A DNA stretch of 64,000 bases from Asterias amurensis (Eukaryota; Echinodermata; Asteroidea; Forcipulatida; Asteriidae): NCBI RefSeq assembly GCF_032118995.1, contig NC_092657.1, forward strand, positions 5,038,391-5,102,390, in the 5' to 3' direction. Within the stretch, counting starts at the first letter, position 1; each line of letters opens with the position of its first letter. The translations under genes and the position numbers were made by a program. Positions 13,201-25,200 of this stretch are shown piece by piece. The notes under the pieces are model-generated. The model did not search any database. It had not been told where the DNA came from and saw only the letters and a program-made list of their open reading frames with translations.

Positions 13201-16200
13201 CAATGACCAGGGGACACGGAGGCAATTGCCTTCATTGCCTCTGGAAGTAATGTATGTATCAGGCCTGGCTGCTACTGCAGGGGTTTCAAACTGTTATTCA
13301 TAAAATGGCCAGCAACAATATGTACACATTGTGGCTGTGCACACATGTACTACATCCCTTGTCTGTTATGGCAAAACATACACATAGAATATAGAGTTAT
13401 TGAACTAGAGGGCGCACTGGTGATGTTCTTGCACAAACGCGATGGGACCGCAAGGAGACACACGCGCGCCACTCTGTACGCGCGTTGAATATGAAACACA
13501 TGTTGGAGTTTGTGTTTATTGAATGGTACGTGATGCTGTTTTGTCAACTTACGAAATGGCCGCACAAACACATGCTGTGCGATGCTGTTTTGTCAACTTA
13601 GAAAATGGCCGCCTGCGCGCATGCCGGGGCGCGTATATACATACATGTAAGGCCATTGCGCCCCTAGTTCATATAACTCTATGGGCTGTGCACACATGTA
13701 TAGTACATCCCCATGTAAAATTATGTGTGTCTGTATGGCAAAACATACACGTAGAATGAGAAACACAGACGCTATGACACTCTGCTCATAGTAGCATAAT
13801 CAGAGCCTTTCCGGTCCAAAACGAAATCAATGACTGGTGAAAGTGAAACCTACAACCTCATGAAATTGAAAATCATTGGCTTCATTCACGTATAATGCTG
13901 AGTAACTGAAACAATATTGAATTAAAAAAGAATACTGTGTTCTCTTAACTTCTAGTTTTTTTTTTTTTAAGGTAGGGTCATCCATGTAGATTAGGGTTGT
14001 CGGTGTAATCAGGGTTCTCCTTTAGCAGTGGTCCTCTGTCAAAATGCTAGTTAAAACACCTAAGCCGATTTCTCGAAACACTATGCATCCTAATGTCTTT
14101 GGTTACAGATTTTAACTCGTCATAAGTCCTAAGATTAATCCTACATGTAAGTTAGTAGGAGTTTGGTGAAATCGACGGCTGAGCACCAGTCAAAATCCTC
14201 TCTAAGCGGTCTAGCCTTGATCAAGGCGCTACAGCCAGCCGCGACCTGCGAAATCCCAGTCCCCATCACTGAATTCCGCCAGCGCACCCCCAATACATAA
14301 CACAGTGCATATAATACGTGTACAGCGTATGTAGACACACATACCTACGGTACATGTACATTACCATCTGTATGGTACACGTACGGTACATGAGTACTTT
14401 TTCACGAGGTTGAGACTTGACCGTACTCATGACTACGCTATACTGTTCTCGCCAAAACAATGTATGGTAATGTACATTCGTGTATGCACTGCATGCATGC
14501 GTGTGCAGCGAACCGGGCCGGGGAATGGTAATGTACATTGGTGTATGCCGCGAACCGGGCCGGGGAACAGTATGTCAACAGCCTTGATCAAGGCTACAAG
14601 TGGTCGGGCTGGCTAGTTCAATGCTGAAAAGCATTCCTATGGAAAAATGGAAAAGTGCAAAAGCTGATGAACCAGTGAAATGAAAAGCTTACTACAGTGT
14701 GTACATACATGTAGTTCAATTGGCTAGTTAGATAAAGGTAAAGGCTAAATATTGGTTCATACTTCCTGCGAATACTGTACAAATTTTGACCAGTTCAATT
14801 GGCTAGTCAGATTACAAAGTTAAAGGCTAAATATTGGTTCATACTTTCTGCAAATGCTGTACAAATTTTGACCATACAATTTGAGTTGAGTCGACTCCTG
14901 CGAAATATTCGCTGTGAAAATAGCCATGTTCACTTTGCTTTTGCATTCGAAGGAAATATGAACCGGGCTTTATTTACCCTGGTAATGCTACATCATTTCA
15001 GTGTTTGTTTGTGTACTGATCCAATTATTATTGTTATTGTTATTATTTCAGATTATATTAATCATCACTACGAACTGAACAAAGATGCAGAAGCAATGAA
15101 ATACCTGCCTATCAATGAAGGAACAAATGAAATGTTCCAAAAAATTGACGATGGTATTCTGCTGTGGTAAGTTTAAACAAAAACCTCTGCCCCTACCCTT
15201 AGTAAGAAATTTTAATTCTAGCATAGCTTTTGCAGACATCTTCATTGCTCAATTTTTTTTGTAGAGCTGCTTTAATATATAGAAAATATTGCTCAACGTA
15301 TTTATTTTAAAATGGAGGCTTCGAATTCTTGGATAAAGAATATTAAATTTGGTTTACCCTCACAATGATGTGTGTTTTTACTGTATACTCCATACTTTCC
15401 CAAGTTCTGTGAATAAATCACAGGCATATTACTCAGGTGGGACAAGGTTTCAGTTGCAAGATTAGGTACAATGTGCCCCTGGGCCTGGTGACAGTTGATT
15501 TTAGTTAAATGACAGCTCATATCAATTAAGTGTAGCCCTCACCTTGAAGTGGCCATCCTGCCTTTTGATTTTAAAGCCCGGTTCATACTTCCTGCGAATG
15601 CGAATGCGAAGCGAATTTGACGTGAATGTGACGTCACTCCCTCGTTTCGCAGCGATTATTCGCAAGGGAGTAGAGCAGAGTTCAACTGCTGCGAATTGTT
15701 CGTTGCGAATTTGTGACGTCAAGATCTGCTTCGCATTTGCATTCGCAGGAAGTATGAACCGGGCTTCAGTGATACTTTTGTAAAAGAAATAAAAAAAGTA
15801 TCTTGGTTTTCATAAATTCAATGAAATGAAATTTAATGAGTTGTTTTCCTCCTTGTACGTAACAGCAAAATGATCAATGTATCAGTTCCTGGCACAATTG
15901 ACGAACGTGCCATCAACCGCGGCAAGAAACTTAACATCTACACCAAGCAGGAGAACCTTACCCTGGCCCTGAACTCTGCTCGTTCCATCGGGTGTAACAT
16001 TGTTAACATCGGAGCTGGGGATCTTGCACATGGCACACCCCATCTCGTGTTGGGGCTCTTGTGGCAGATTATTCGTGTAAGGATACAAAAATTCATTCAT
16101 TGTATTGAAATGTTATTCTTTCTATTTATTCACGAATTTGTTATTCCTCATTATGTTATAAAAACATGAAATTCCATTATGGAACACCATGTCTCGTGCT

Positions 16201-19200
16201 TGGGCTCTTGTGGCAGATTATTTGGGTTAGCCATAACAAATGGGTGTAGGAAGCTTTCCTTGAATTATTACACATCCATTCATTCATTAATTTGTTATTC
16301 TTCATTATGATATAAAAAACATAAAATTTCATATTCCGTGTGTCAAAAAAAAAGACACCACTACGAAGTACATAATACAAGAAGCACAAAGATCCTGCCT
16401 GATCCTGCAGAAAATTCTATGAAAAACAAATATTTTCTGATGAAAAAATTGGGAAATGTTCCTGATTATAAAAGCTTTTTCTCTATCATGTTGAATGTAA
16501 TTCTTAATATCTCCCCAAGTGTTGTACCAAACCTTCCTGTTTGCAACCTGCCCATTTCTGTCAATTACACACAATTTCAGACGTTTTTTAAAAGTTTGGC
16601 TTTTGTGTCTTTCAGGTGGGACTGTTTGCTAAGATTGATCTGCAGCAGGTGCCTGGTTTGATGAGATTGCTGCGAGAGGGTGAAGACATCAACACCCTGA
16701 TGTCACTCTCACCAGAGGAGCTCTTGATCCGATGGGTCAACTACCACCTGGAACAAGCTCGTGAGTAAACACAGGGTAGGGGTGAGGCTAGGGGTGGGGG
16801 GGGGAGTGGCTAGGGGTGGGGGGGGGAGTGGCTAGGGGTGGGGGGGGAGTGGCTAGGGGTGGGAGGTGTGAGAGTTGGGTTGACTAGGGTGGCTGGGGAG
16901 GGAGAAGACATTAACACTCCACCATCATTATCTTCCAACTGTGTGAGTTAAATTGTGTTTTGTGGCCTATAAAAAGTACCCAAACCCTTTAGTGTAATTT
17001 CCTTAACCCGAACCCTGACATGTACATATGTAGAAAGGGGTTATCAGGACATAGGGTTGTCAGAACATAGAGCACTCACCAACGGTACATGTGTTTTATC
17101 TGTACATGTAGATGGGTTTGTATATCTTGACATTTGGCTAGTGTCCAAACATATTTCAAGATAGCATTTATCCTGGACTACAGTCAATTACACTTTCAGT
17201 TTATACACACACACATGCACAAAAACAAATACAATATTATCATCTGTACTTCCTGGTTGGGCTTGACACTCAAAGAGAGACCTAAAAAAGGAAATGTAAT
17301 GGTCCATATCCTGTTGTGATATCAGGATGTTGTTTATTCCAAAACTGTGAACTCATACTCCTTCAAACAGCGACACCCAACTCCATCTGTGCATCTTTCC
17401 CTCCAGTTTTATTGGAACTTAGTGAAACATGACACATTTATTCACTGTTGATTGGGGCATTCGATAGCATGGGAATCGTTTTAGGTTCAATGCCAAAGGC
17501 TTCCATAGTAGTGAAAGCATCAACATTGCACACAGTTTTGGCAAAGTCACTGAATTCTCAGGGTCTAATTTCAGGCAGTGTTTGGTGTGGTATACCATGC
17601 CCAATATACAATGTAGGGGCTGAGGTCGACCCCAGTGCTCCCATATTTTAATGGGAAGGTATACACTTGGTAATCGCTCTTAAATTGAATGGCAATACAA
17701 ACCTTTGTACCCCCCCAATGTTCCCTTACTTTAAAGGGAATGTTTATGTTTGGTATCACTTTTTAAAAGTATTGCCAATAAAAACCTTAAAGACAGTGGA
17801 CACTATTGGTAATGTATTGTCAAAGACCAGTCTTCTCACTTGGTGTATATCAACATATGCATAACATAATAAACCTGTGAAAATTTGAGCTCGATTGGTC
17901 GTAGGAGTTGCGAGATAACTGTGAAAGAAAAAAACAGGTTGTGTGCTTTTATATGCTTGATTTCGAGACCTCAAATTCTAAGCTTGAGGTCTCGAAATCA
18001 AATTCGTGGAAAATTACCTCTTTCTCAAAAACTACGTCACTTCAGAGGGAGCTGTTTCTCACAATGTTTTATACCATCAACCTCTCCCCAATACTCGTAA
18101 TCAAGAAAGGTTTTATGATGATAATTATTTTGAGAAATTACCAATAGTGTCCACTGCCTTTAAAGGGAATGTTTATGTTTGGTATCACTTTTTAAAAGTA
18201 TTGCCAATAAAAACCTTAAGTTAGAAGACTGTAGGAGCTTTCAATAGTGTTTTTAGGCATTTTGAGTAACATTTCACCATGGCTGATATGGGTGCAGAGG
18301 ATGACCCCAATGTTTCCATATGTTAATAGGGAAGGTATTCGTTTGGGAATCTTGTGAAAAAAAATGGCATCAGCAAACTTTAGTTAGAAGTCTACACTGA
18401 GGCTACCCCCCATGTTCCTAACTTTAAAGCCATTGTACCCTTTCGGTTCAAAAAAAAAAAAAGAAGTTCACAGATTTACAAATAACTTACAGGGTTTACA
18501 GAAGGCAATGGTGAAAGACTTCTCTTGAAATATTATTCCATGAAATGCTTTACTTTTTGAGAAAACAGCAAAACAGTTTAAATTCTCGTTAACGAGAATT
18601 ACGGATTTATTTTTAACACATGTCATGACACGGCGAAACGCGCGGAAACAAGGGTGGGGTTTTCCGTTGTTTTCTCCCTACTCCGATGACCGATTGAGCC
18701 TAAATTTTCACAGGTTTGTTATTTGATATATAAGTTGTGGTACACAAAGTGTGGGCCTTGGACAACACTGTTTACCGAAAGGGTCCAATGGCTTTAAAGG
18801 GAATACGTTTGGTAATCACTCTTAAAATGAATGGCAATAAGAACCTTTGGTTAGAACCCTACACATAGAGTGTACCCCACACCCCGCCAAATATTCTCAT
18901 ATTCGGTAATCACTTTTAAAATGAATGGCAATGGAAACTTACAGCAGCTTTTCATAGTATGAAACTTGTTAAACAACCAAATGAGTTGGGGGTTGTAGCT
19001 TTTAAATTATGACTGTTTTTATAGGTCCAATTTGACATGTTTTTGGTGGTCGCTAGCGACCACCTTGTGCACTAAAGGATCAAAGGGAAGTGTGTTTTTG
19101 TTTCTTTCTTTATGATATTATTGATTAAACAGTTTATTAATATTTTTGTTATTTCGTTTTTTGATTATTCTTTGAACTGTATACAGATAGCGACCGTCGC

Positions 19201-22200
19201 ATTGCCAACTTTGGTGAGGACATTAAGGATTCGGAGGTCTACGACATATTGCTGAAGCAAGTTGCTCCACGCGACAAAGTACAGGAATTTATGAACGTCA
19301 GCTCTGCTGCTGTAAGTAATTCTTTTGTTTATTTGAGATCAAAGACACTGGACAACTTTGGCAATTGTCAAAAGCCAGTCTTCTCACTTGGTGTATCCCA
19401 ACAGATGCATAAAATAGCAAACCTAGAACCTATAAAATAGAAAAAACACTCTTGTCACACAAATTACTTCTTTCTCCAAAACTGCGCTACTTCAGATGGA
19501 GCAGTTCCTCACAATGTTTTATTCTATCAACATCTCTCCATTGATCGCTAACAAGTAAGTTTTTGTGCTAACAATTATTTTGAGCAATTACCTACATGTA
19601 TACAGTGCCTTGAAAGGCAGTGGACACTTCGTAATTACTCAAGATATTTATTAGCGTAAAACCTTACTTGGTAACGAGTAATGGGGAGATCAGAGGTTGA
19701 TAGTATAAAACATTGTGAGAAACGGCTCCCTCTGAAGTGAAGTAGTTTTCGAGAAAGAAATAATTTTCAACGAGTTTGATTTCGAGACCTCGGATTTAGA
19801 ATTTGAGGTATTGAAATCAAGCATTTGAAGGCACGCAACTTCGTGTGACAAGGGTGTTTTTTCCTTTCATTTTTAGCTTGTATCTTCGACGACGATGATC
19901 TCAAATTTTCACAGGTTTGTTGTTTTATGCATATGATGAGATACACCAAGTGAGAAGACTGGTCTTTGAGAATTACCAATAGTGTCCACTGTCTTTAAAG
20001 GGTTTTGTACATGTTTGGTAATGACTGACTGATAATTCACTGAGAACAGAGTGCTTTCAAGGGCTTCAATTTGGTGGGGGGGGGCATACATGTATAAAAA
20101 TAAACCATAAATAAAGTGTCTCATGATACAGAGACCATGCTTTTGCCAGAGCTGCTCCTGCCCTGTGGAATAAGCTCCCCGTCACACTTCGTAAAATACC
20201 ATCACTCGACAACTTCAAGAGAGAGCTAAAGTCACAATTGTTAACATAGACTTGAATAAGGTTTAATTTACATTGTAACTACATGTATTTCATTTCCTTC
20301 GTTTTCTCTTTGTATGATGTTTTCTTTTTGTTTAGGCGCCTGATTTGGTTTTCTGAGGAAGTGTGCTCTATAAATCCATATTTTTTTAAATTATTATGTC
20401 TTGTACCCAGGCTCCCCTCAAGAGAGCTGAGACTGTGCTGAACAATGCTGACGTGATTGAATGCAGAGCCTTTGTCACCCCTCATGTAAGTATACACATG
20501 CTGCTATGACTGTTGCTTAGGGTGTTGTCAAGGATGCCTATGCTTAAACACAGGATGATGAAGTGACCCAGCTGTAGCCGTAGTAGACAGGTACCTGCTA
20601 CTCAGATCTAGTGATTCCATTAGATGCAATGGTATCATTGGATAAACGTGCAGTGACATGGGCTTTCCATAGATGCCTAAACAGTACATTCCTTTCACGT
20701 CCGCCATAGAGTTTGACTGCGTATCTCTATGTAAAATGGCCGGCCGGTCTCTATCGTTATTCACGAGCCTCGAAGTGTGACGTCAGATGTTAAGGCTATT
20801 GACCCCTTGCACGCGTGTCACACGCGGCGGCTGATGCCACGCTTCCCATGTTTGTGGGCAAGTTAGGTTTACATGTATCAACGCCGCATCGCCTAAAACG
20901 CGCACTTCACTGCATAACGCACAGCATACTCAATGCATGGAGTTATATATGAAATTGCACAGTGAAATTGCCCACCAGTATGGCGCATTCAAGATTTTTC
21001 TGATGATGACTTCAGGTGAAATAGGTCAATAGCTGTAGTAACATCTAAAAAATATCCTATTCAATGGTTGATTGCTATTGGACCAACTGTCTTTCCCATT
21101 ATGTTATAAGTGCCTTTATTTATCCGCTTATGTTTCTTGTAAAGCGCTGTGGTACCTTGCAGGCCTGGAACTTCATCTTGGAAAACCTTGAAGTCAATTA
21201 GAAAATTATGAAGACCAGGGGCAACGGATACCCTGTACAAGAGCCCGCTCTATAAATGTCTGTTATTATTATTATCAATTGCAATGCAACCTCGGTTATG
21301 AGGAATTCTCAATGGTGACATCTACAATAACTATGGCTGATTATTTTTTTAAACAGGATATTGTCAATGGTAACCAGAAGATGAACTTGGCCTTTGTTGC
21401 TAACCTGTTCAATAAGTTTCCAGCTCTTGATCCTCCAGATGAGGAAATTGAAGAAATTGAGGAAACCAGAGAAGAAAAGAGTAAGTTTAAAGGGTGGCTG
21501 CAGTGTTTTTTTAATAATTTAAACGATTAAACATGACTTTTTAAACCTGAAATATTTTCATAAATATTTTATTAAATGCGCAAGTATTTAAAAAATGTTT
21601 TTCAAGAGATTAGGGGAACCCACCCCGCCCCTAAAAGGGAGCCTTCATTTGCATAAACGCGACGTCATGTCGGTAACCCGAGCCGTCGGGCCCCCTGGCT
21701 ATGTGCATAAAGAGACGTGTACACTGTGTGGCCTGGTACCTAGGCGCGTGTAGTTAGGGACCAGACTCTTTTTGCCGGCGATATGTTTGAATTCCCGACG
21801 TGACGTCGATGGTAGGGGGGCGGTAATAATCCACAAAAGGGGGGGGCATGACTTATTTGCTTGATACGTAAGTGAGATATGTTGGGAATAAACAAAACAC
21901 ATTTTATTGATGTTCAATACATATATCAAAAATTAATGACAGCAAAATAAACTGTTTTATTTAATTTCACTGCAGCATCCCCTTAAGATCATGTCCAAAT
22001 TATTGGGGTAAATAACAATAATAGTTGATTCTTATAAAGTGCTCATATCCATCACTCAGTGGCCCTCAAGACGTGTTTACATTCGGTATTTACCTGCAAG
22101 GTTTGTGGGGCTACGTTTGAAGTATGACCATATAATGGTTTACAAGATGCTGTCACGTGATGCAAATATGCAGCCAATCAAACAGGAATAACAAACATGT

Positions 22201-25200
22201 CTAAACAATAAAAGGGGGAACAACATACGGCAAACCCCTTCTCTCACATTCAAGCGTGTGTAATAGGTACTTTACGTGCATTACACAACACACAGAACCT
22301 ATGACTAAATGTTCCATCCAAAGCGCAGAGCATTCATGGTTAAGTGTCTCACTCGAGGTCACTAGTGTCTGTCAAGACCAGGGCCCAATTTCATAGAGCT
22401 GCTTAAGCACAAAATTTTGCTGAAGCAAAAAATTCCTTGCTTAGTAAAATCAGACTACCGGCCAAGACTCAACTGAATTGTTATGCTAAGCAAACAACAG
22501 CTAAATACCAGTCACAAGTAATGTATATGGCATGAAGTATTTGCCAGTAACATAAGCGAGCTATTTTCGTGCTTAAGCAAATTTGAAATTGGCCCCAGGG
22601 ATCAAACCCAAACTCTGCTTAACAGTGACATCAGAGTTTGAGTCTGATGTGCTGAACCACCCCTTCCACATCACCACTAAACAAAAGCTTGATTTAAGAT
22701 ATGACTGAAATTGATAAACTGATAAAAGAGTTTTTTTAAACAAAAGTTTGTCCGAACTGTAATGGGATGTAAAATAATAAACTGATAAAAGAGTTTTGTT
22801 TGTTGATTGACAGCTTTCAGGAACTGGATGAACAGTCTTGGGGTGAACCCACATGTTTACCGTCTCTTCAGCGATCTCTGTAATGGACTTGTCCTCCTCC
22901 AGGTAAGACACCAAAAAAGAAAACATCTAAAGTAACTCTTAAGCCCGGTTCATACTTCCTGCGGATGCGAATGCGATACGAATGTTGACGTCCCAAATTC
23001 GCAACGAAATTTGCACTGAGTTGAGTTGTGGGCAACTCTCTTGCGAAAATCGCAGTGGGGTTGTGATGTCAAATTCACATCAAATTGGCATCGCATTCGC
23101 AGGAAGTATGAACCGGGCTTTAGACTTTATTGAGTGCAAGGATTTTCCTCGTCGTCTCATGTCTTAATCCTCGAGGATAAATGTAGGCTGTTGATTTTGA
23201 AAGGATTTTTTGTTGGGTGAGATTGTACGATGCAATACATTAATTTACAATCTTAAAAAGAAGATTATTGTGGTATGTTCGGTGATGGATTTAAAGTTCT
23301 TGTGAAAACACTGTGACATTTTTTTGCTGTGTTCTGATTAGGTAGACGCTGTATTAAGCTGAAACGTTCACATATGATATTTATTGTGCCTTCCTAATAG
23401 ATACATAGAGGCAAATTTCAAAGAGCTGATTAAGCAGAACAGTAGTTAAGCGAAACAAAACTTAGCCTACCAGAATAAGGTTACCGGCCAAACTACCATG
23501 TAATGCGTACAGCTTGTCACTATCCCTACTCATTTCTGTTTAGCAGCAAATTGTTAAGCATCATTTGCTGCTTAAACTGTTAAACAGCTTTATCAAATCC
23601 GGCCCAGGCCTGAAGATTTCCCAAAACGATTTGCACCCTCTATTGCAAATTTGATGTATGTTGCTTTTTATGTCTATTTCACCAGCTTATCGAGATAGTC
23701 AAGGACGATCCGAGCTTCGTCGACAAGAAGCGTGTCAACTACATGGACAAGCTCCGCAAACCTGGCGGCAACATGAAGAAAGTAGAGAACTGCAACTACG
23801 CCGTGGAGCTCAGCAAGAGCATGAAATTCTCTCTGGTCGGTATCGGAGGAAATGACATCTATGACGGGAATGAGAAGTTGACCCTCGCTATTGTCTGGCA
23901 GCTGATGAGGGCTTACACCCTCCGCCTCCTGGCCAAGATCAGCAAGAGTGACGATAAGATCAGCGACAAAGTTGTTGTAGATGCCGTGAATGAAAAGGTG
24001 GGTGGGTGCCGAGGTTTTTCATTCAACATTTATTTCCATCACAAAAATATCACAAGTATCATACAAAGTGAAGATTTACATTAAAGCCATTGGACCCTTT
24101 CGGTACAGAAAAAAAAAAAAAAGTTCACAGATTTACAAATAATTTACAGGGTTTACAGAAGGTAATGGTGAAAGACTTCTCTTGAAATATTAGTCCATGA
24201 AATGCTTTACTTTTTGAGAAAACGGTAAAACAATATAAATTCTCGTTAACGAGAATTACGGATTTGTTATAAACACATGTCATGACACGGCGAAACGCGC
24301 GAAAACAGGAGTGGGTTTTCCAGTTATTTTCTCCCGACTCCGATGTCCGATTGAGCCTAAATTTCCACAGGATTGTTATTTTATATATAAGTTGTGATAC
24401 ACGAAGTGTGGGACTTGGACAATACTGTTTACCGAAAGTGTATAATGGCTTTAAGACAGAATACCAGAATAAGGTTCCCAGCCAAACTACCATGTAATGC
24501 GTACAGCTTGTCACTGGTATCCTACTCATTTCTGCTTTAGCAGGAAATTGTTGAGCAATATTTTCTGCTTTAACAAGTTTTATTAACTTGGGCCCAGGTC
24601 TGAAGATGTCCCAAAACGATTTTCACTGACATTTATTTCCATCACAAAAATGTCACAAGTATCATACAAAATGAAGATTTACATTAAGTCAGAATACAAT
24701 AATGATACACAATAATAGTAGGAAAAGGACAGAGTAAGTGAAATGGTGGCAATATCCGGTAAGCGTTGGCTTGATTTGGGGATACAGTACAGGGCAAGAC
24801 AGACACAAAAGACAAACACATTTACAGACATGGACAGACAGATGAGAGGGCAAACAAAAAACACTAATAGATTTATTGCATGGATTTTCATGAATTTAGT
24901 CAGGATTTAGTAACGGGGTGTCCAAATCGGCTGGAAATTTAATGACTAGCACTAAATTGTTCACTTACTACATAAATGGCGTGTTATGGCCGAGTGGTTA
25001 AGAGCACTGAACTCAAACTCTGCTGTTTCTGTTCAGCAGAGTGTGGGTTCGAATCCCAGTCGTGACACTTGTGTCCTTGAGCAAGACACTTTACTATTAT
25101 TGCTTCTCTCCACCCAGGGGTAATGGGTACCTGTGAGGGCAGAGCTGGTTCTTGTGATTGATAAACTTAGTTGCTACATATTTGGGGACACAGACTGTAT

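Noticed and set aside
14799..15170. 123-codon frame ending DGILLW as a stand-alone gene
   Set aside because: Only its last part is coding: it is plastin exon 4 read through its acceptor and donor. The upstream part is intron with a degraded MITE.
22573..22926. 117-codon - strand frame
   Set aside because: It is antisense to plastin exon 10 and part of a SINE; the exon is explained on the + strand.
24125..24529. 134-codon - strand frame
   Set aside because: It is nearly all within a TTAA MITE. The same peptide pieces reappear at the other copies, including the frame at 53997-54383.
24975..25060. Functional tRNA gene (clear A and B boxes)
   Set aside because: The tRNA-like head continues into a SINE body found at other places (49722, 58340), and the acceptor stem does not pair cleanly.
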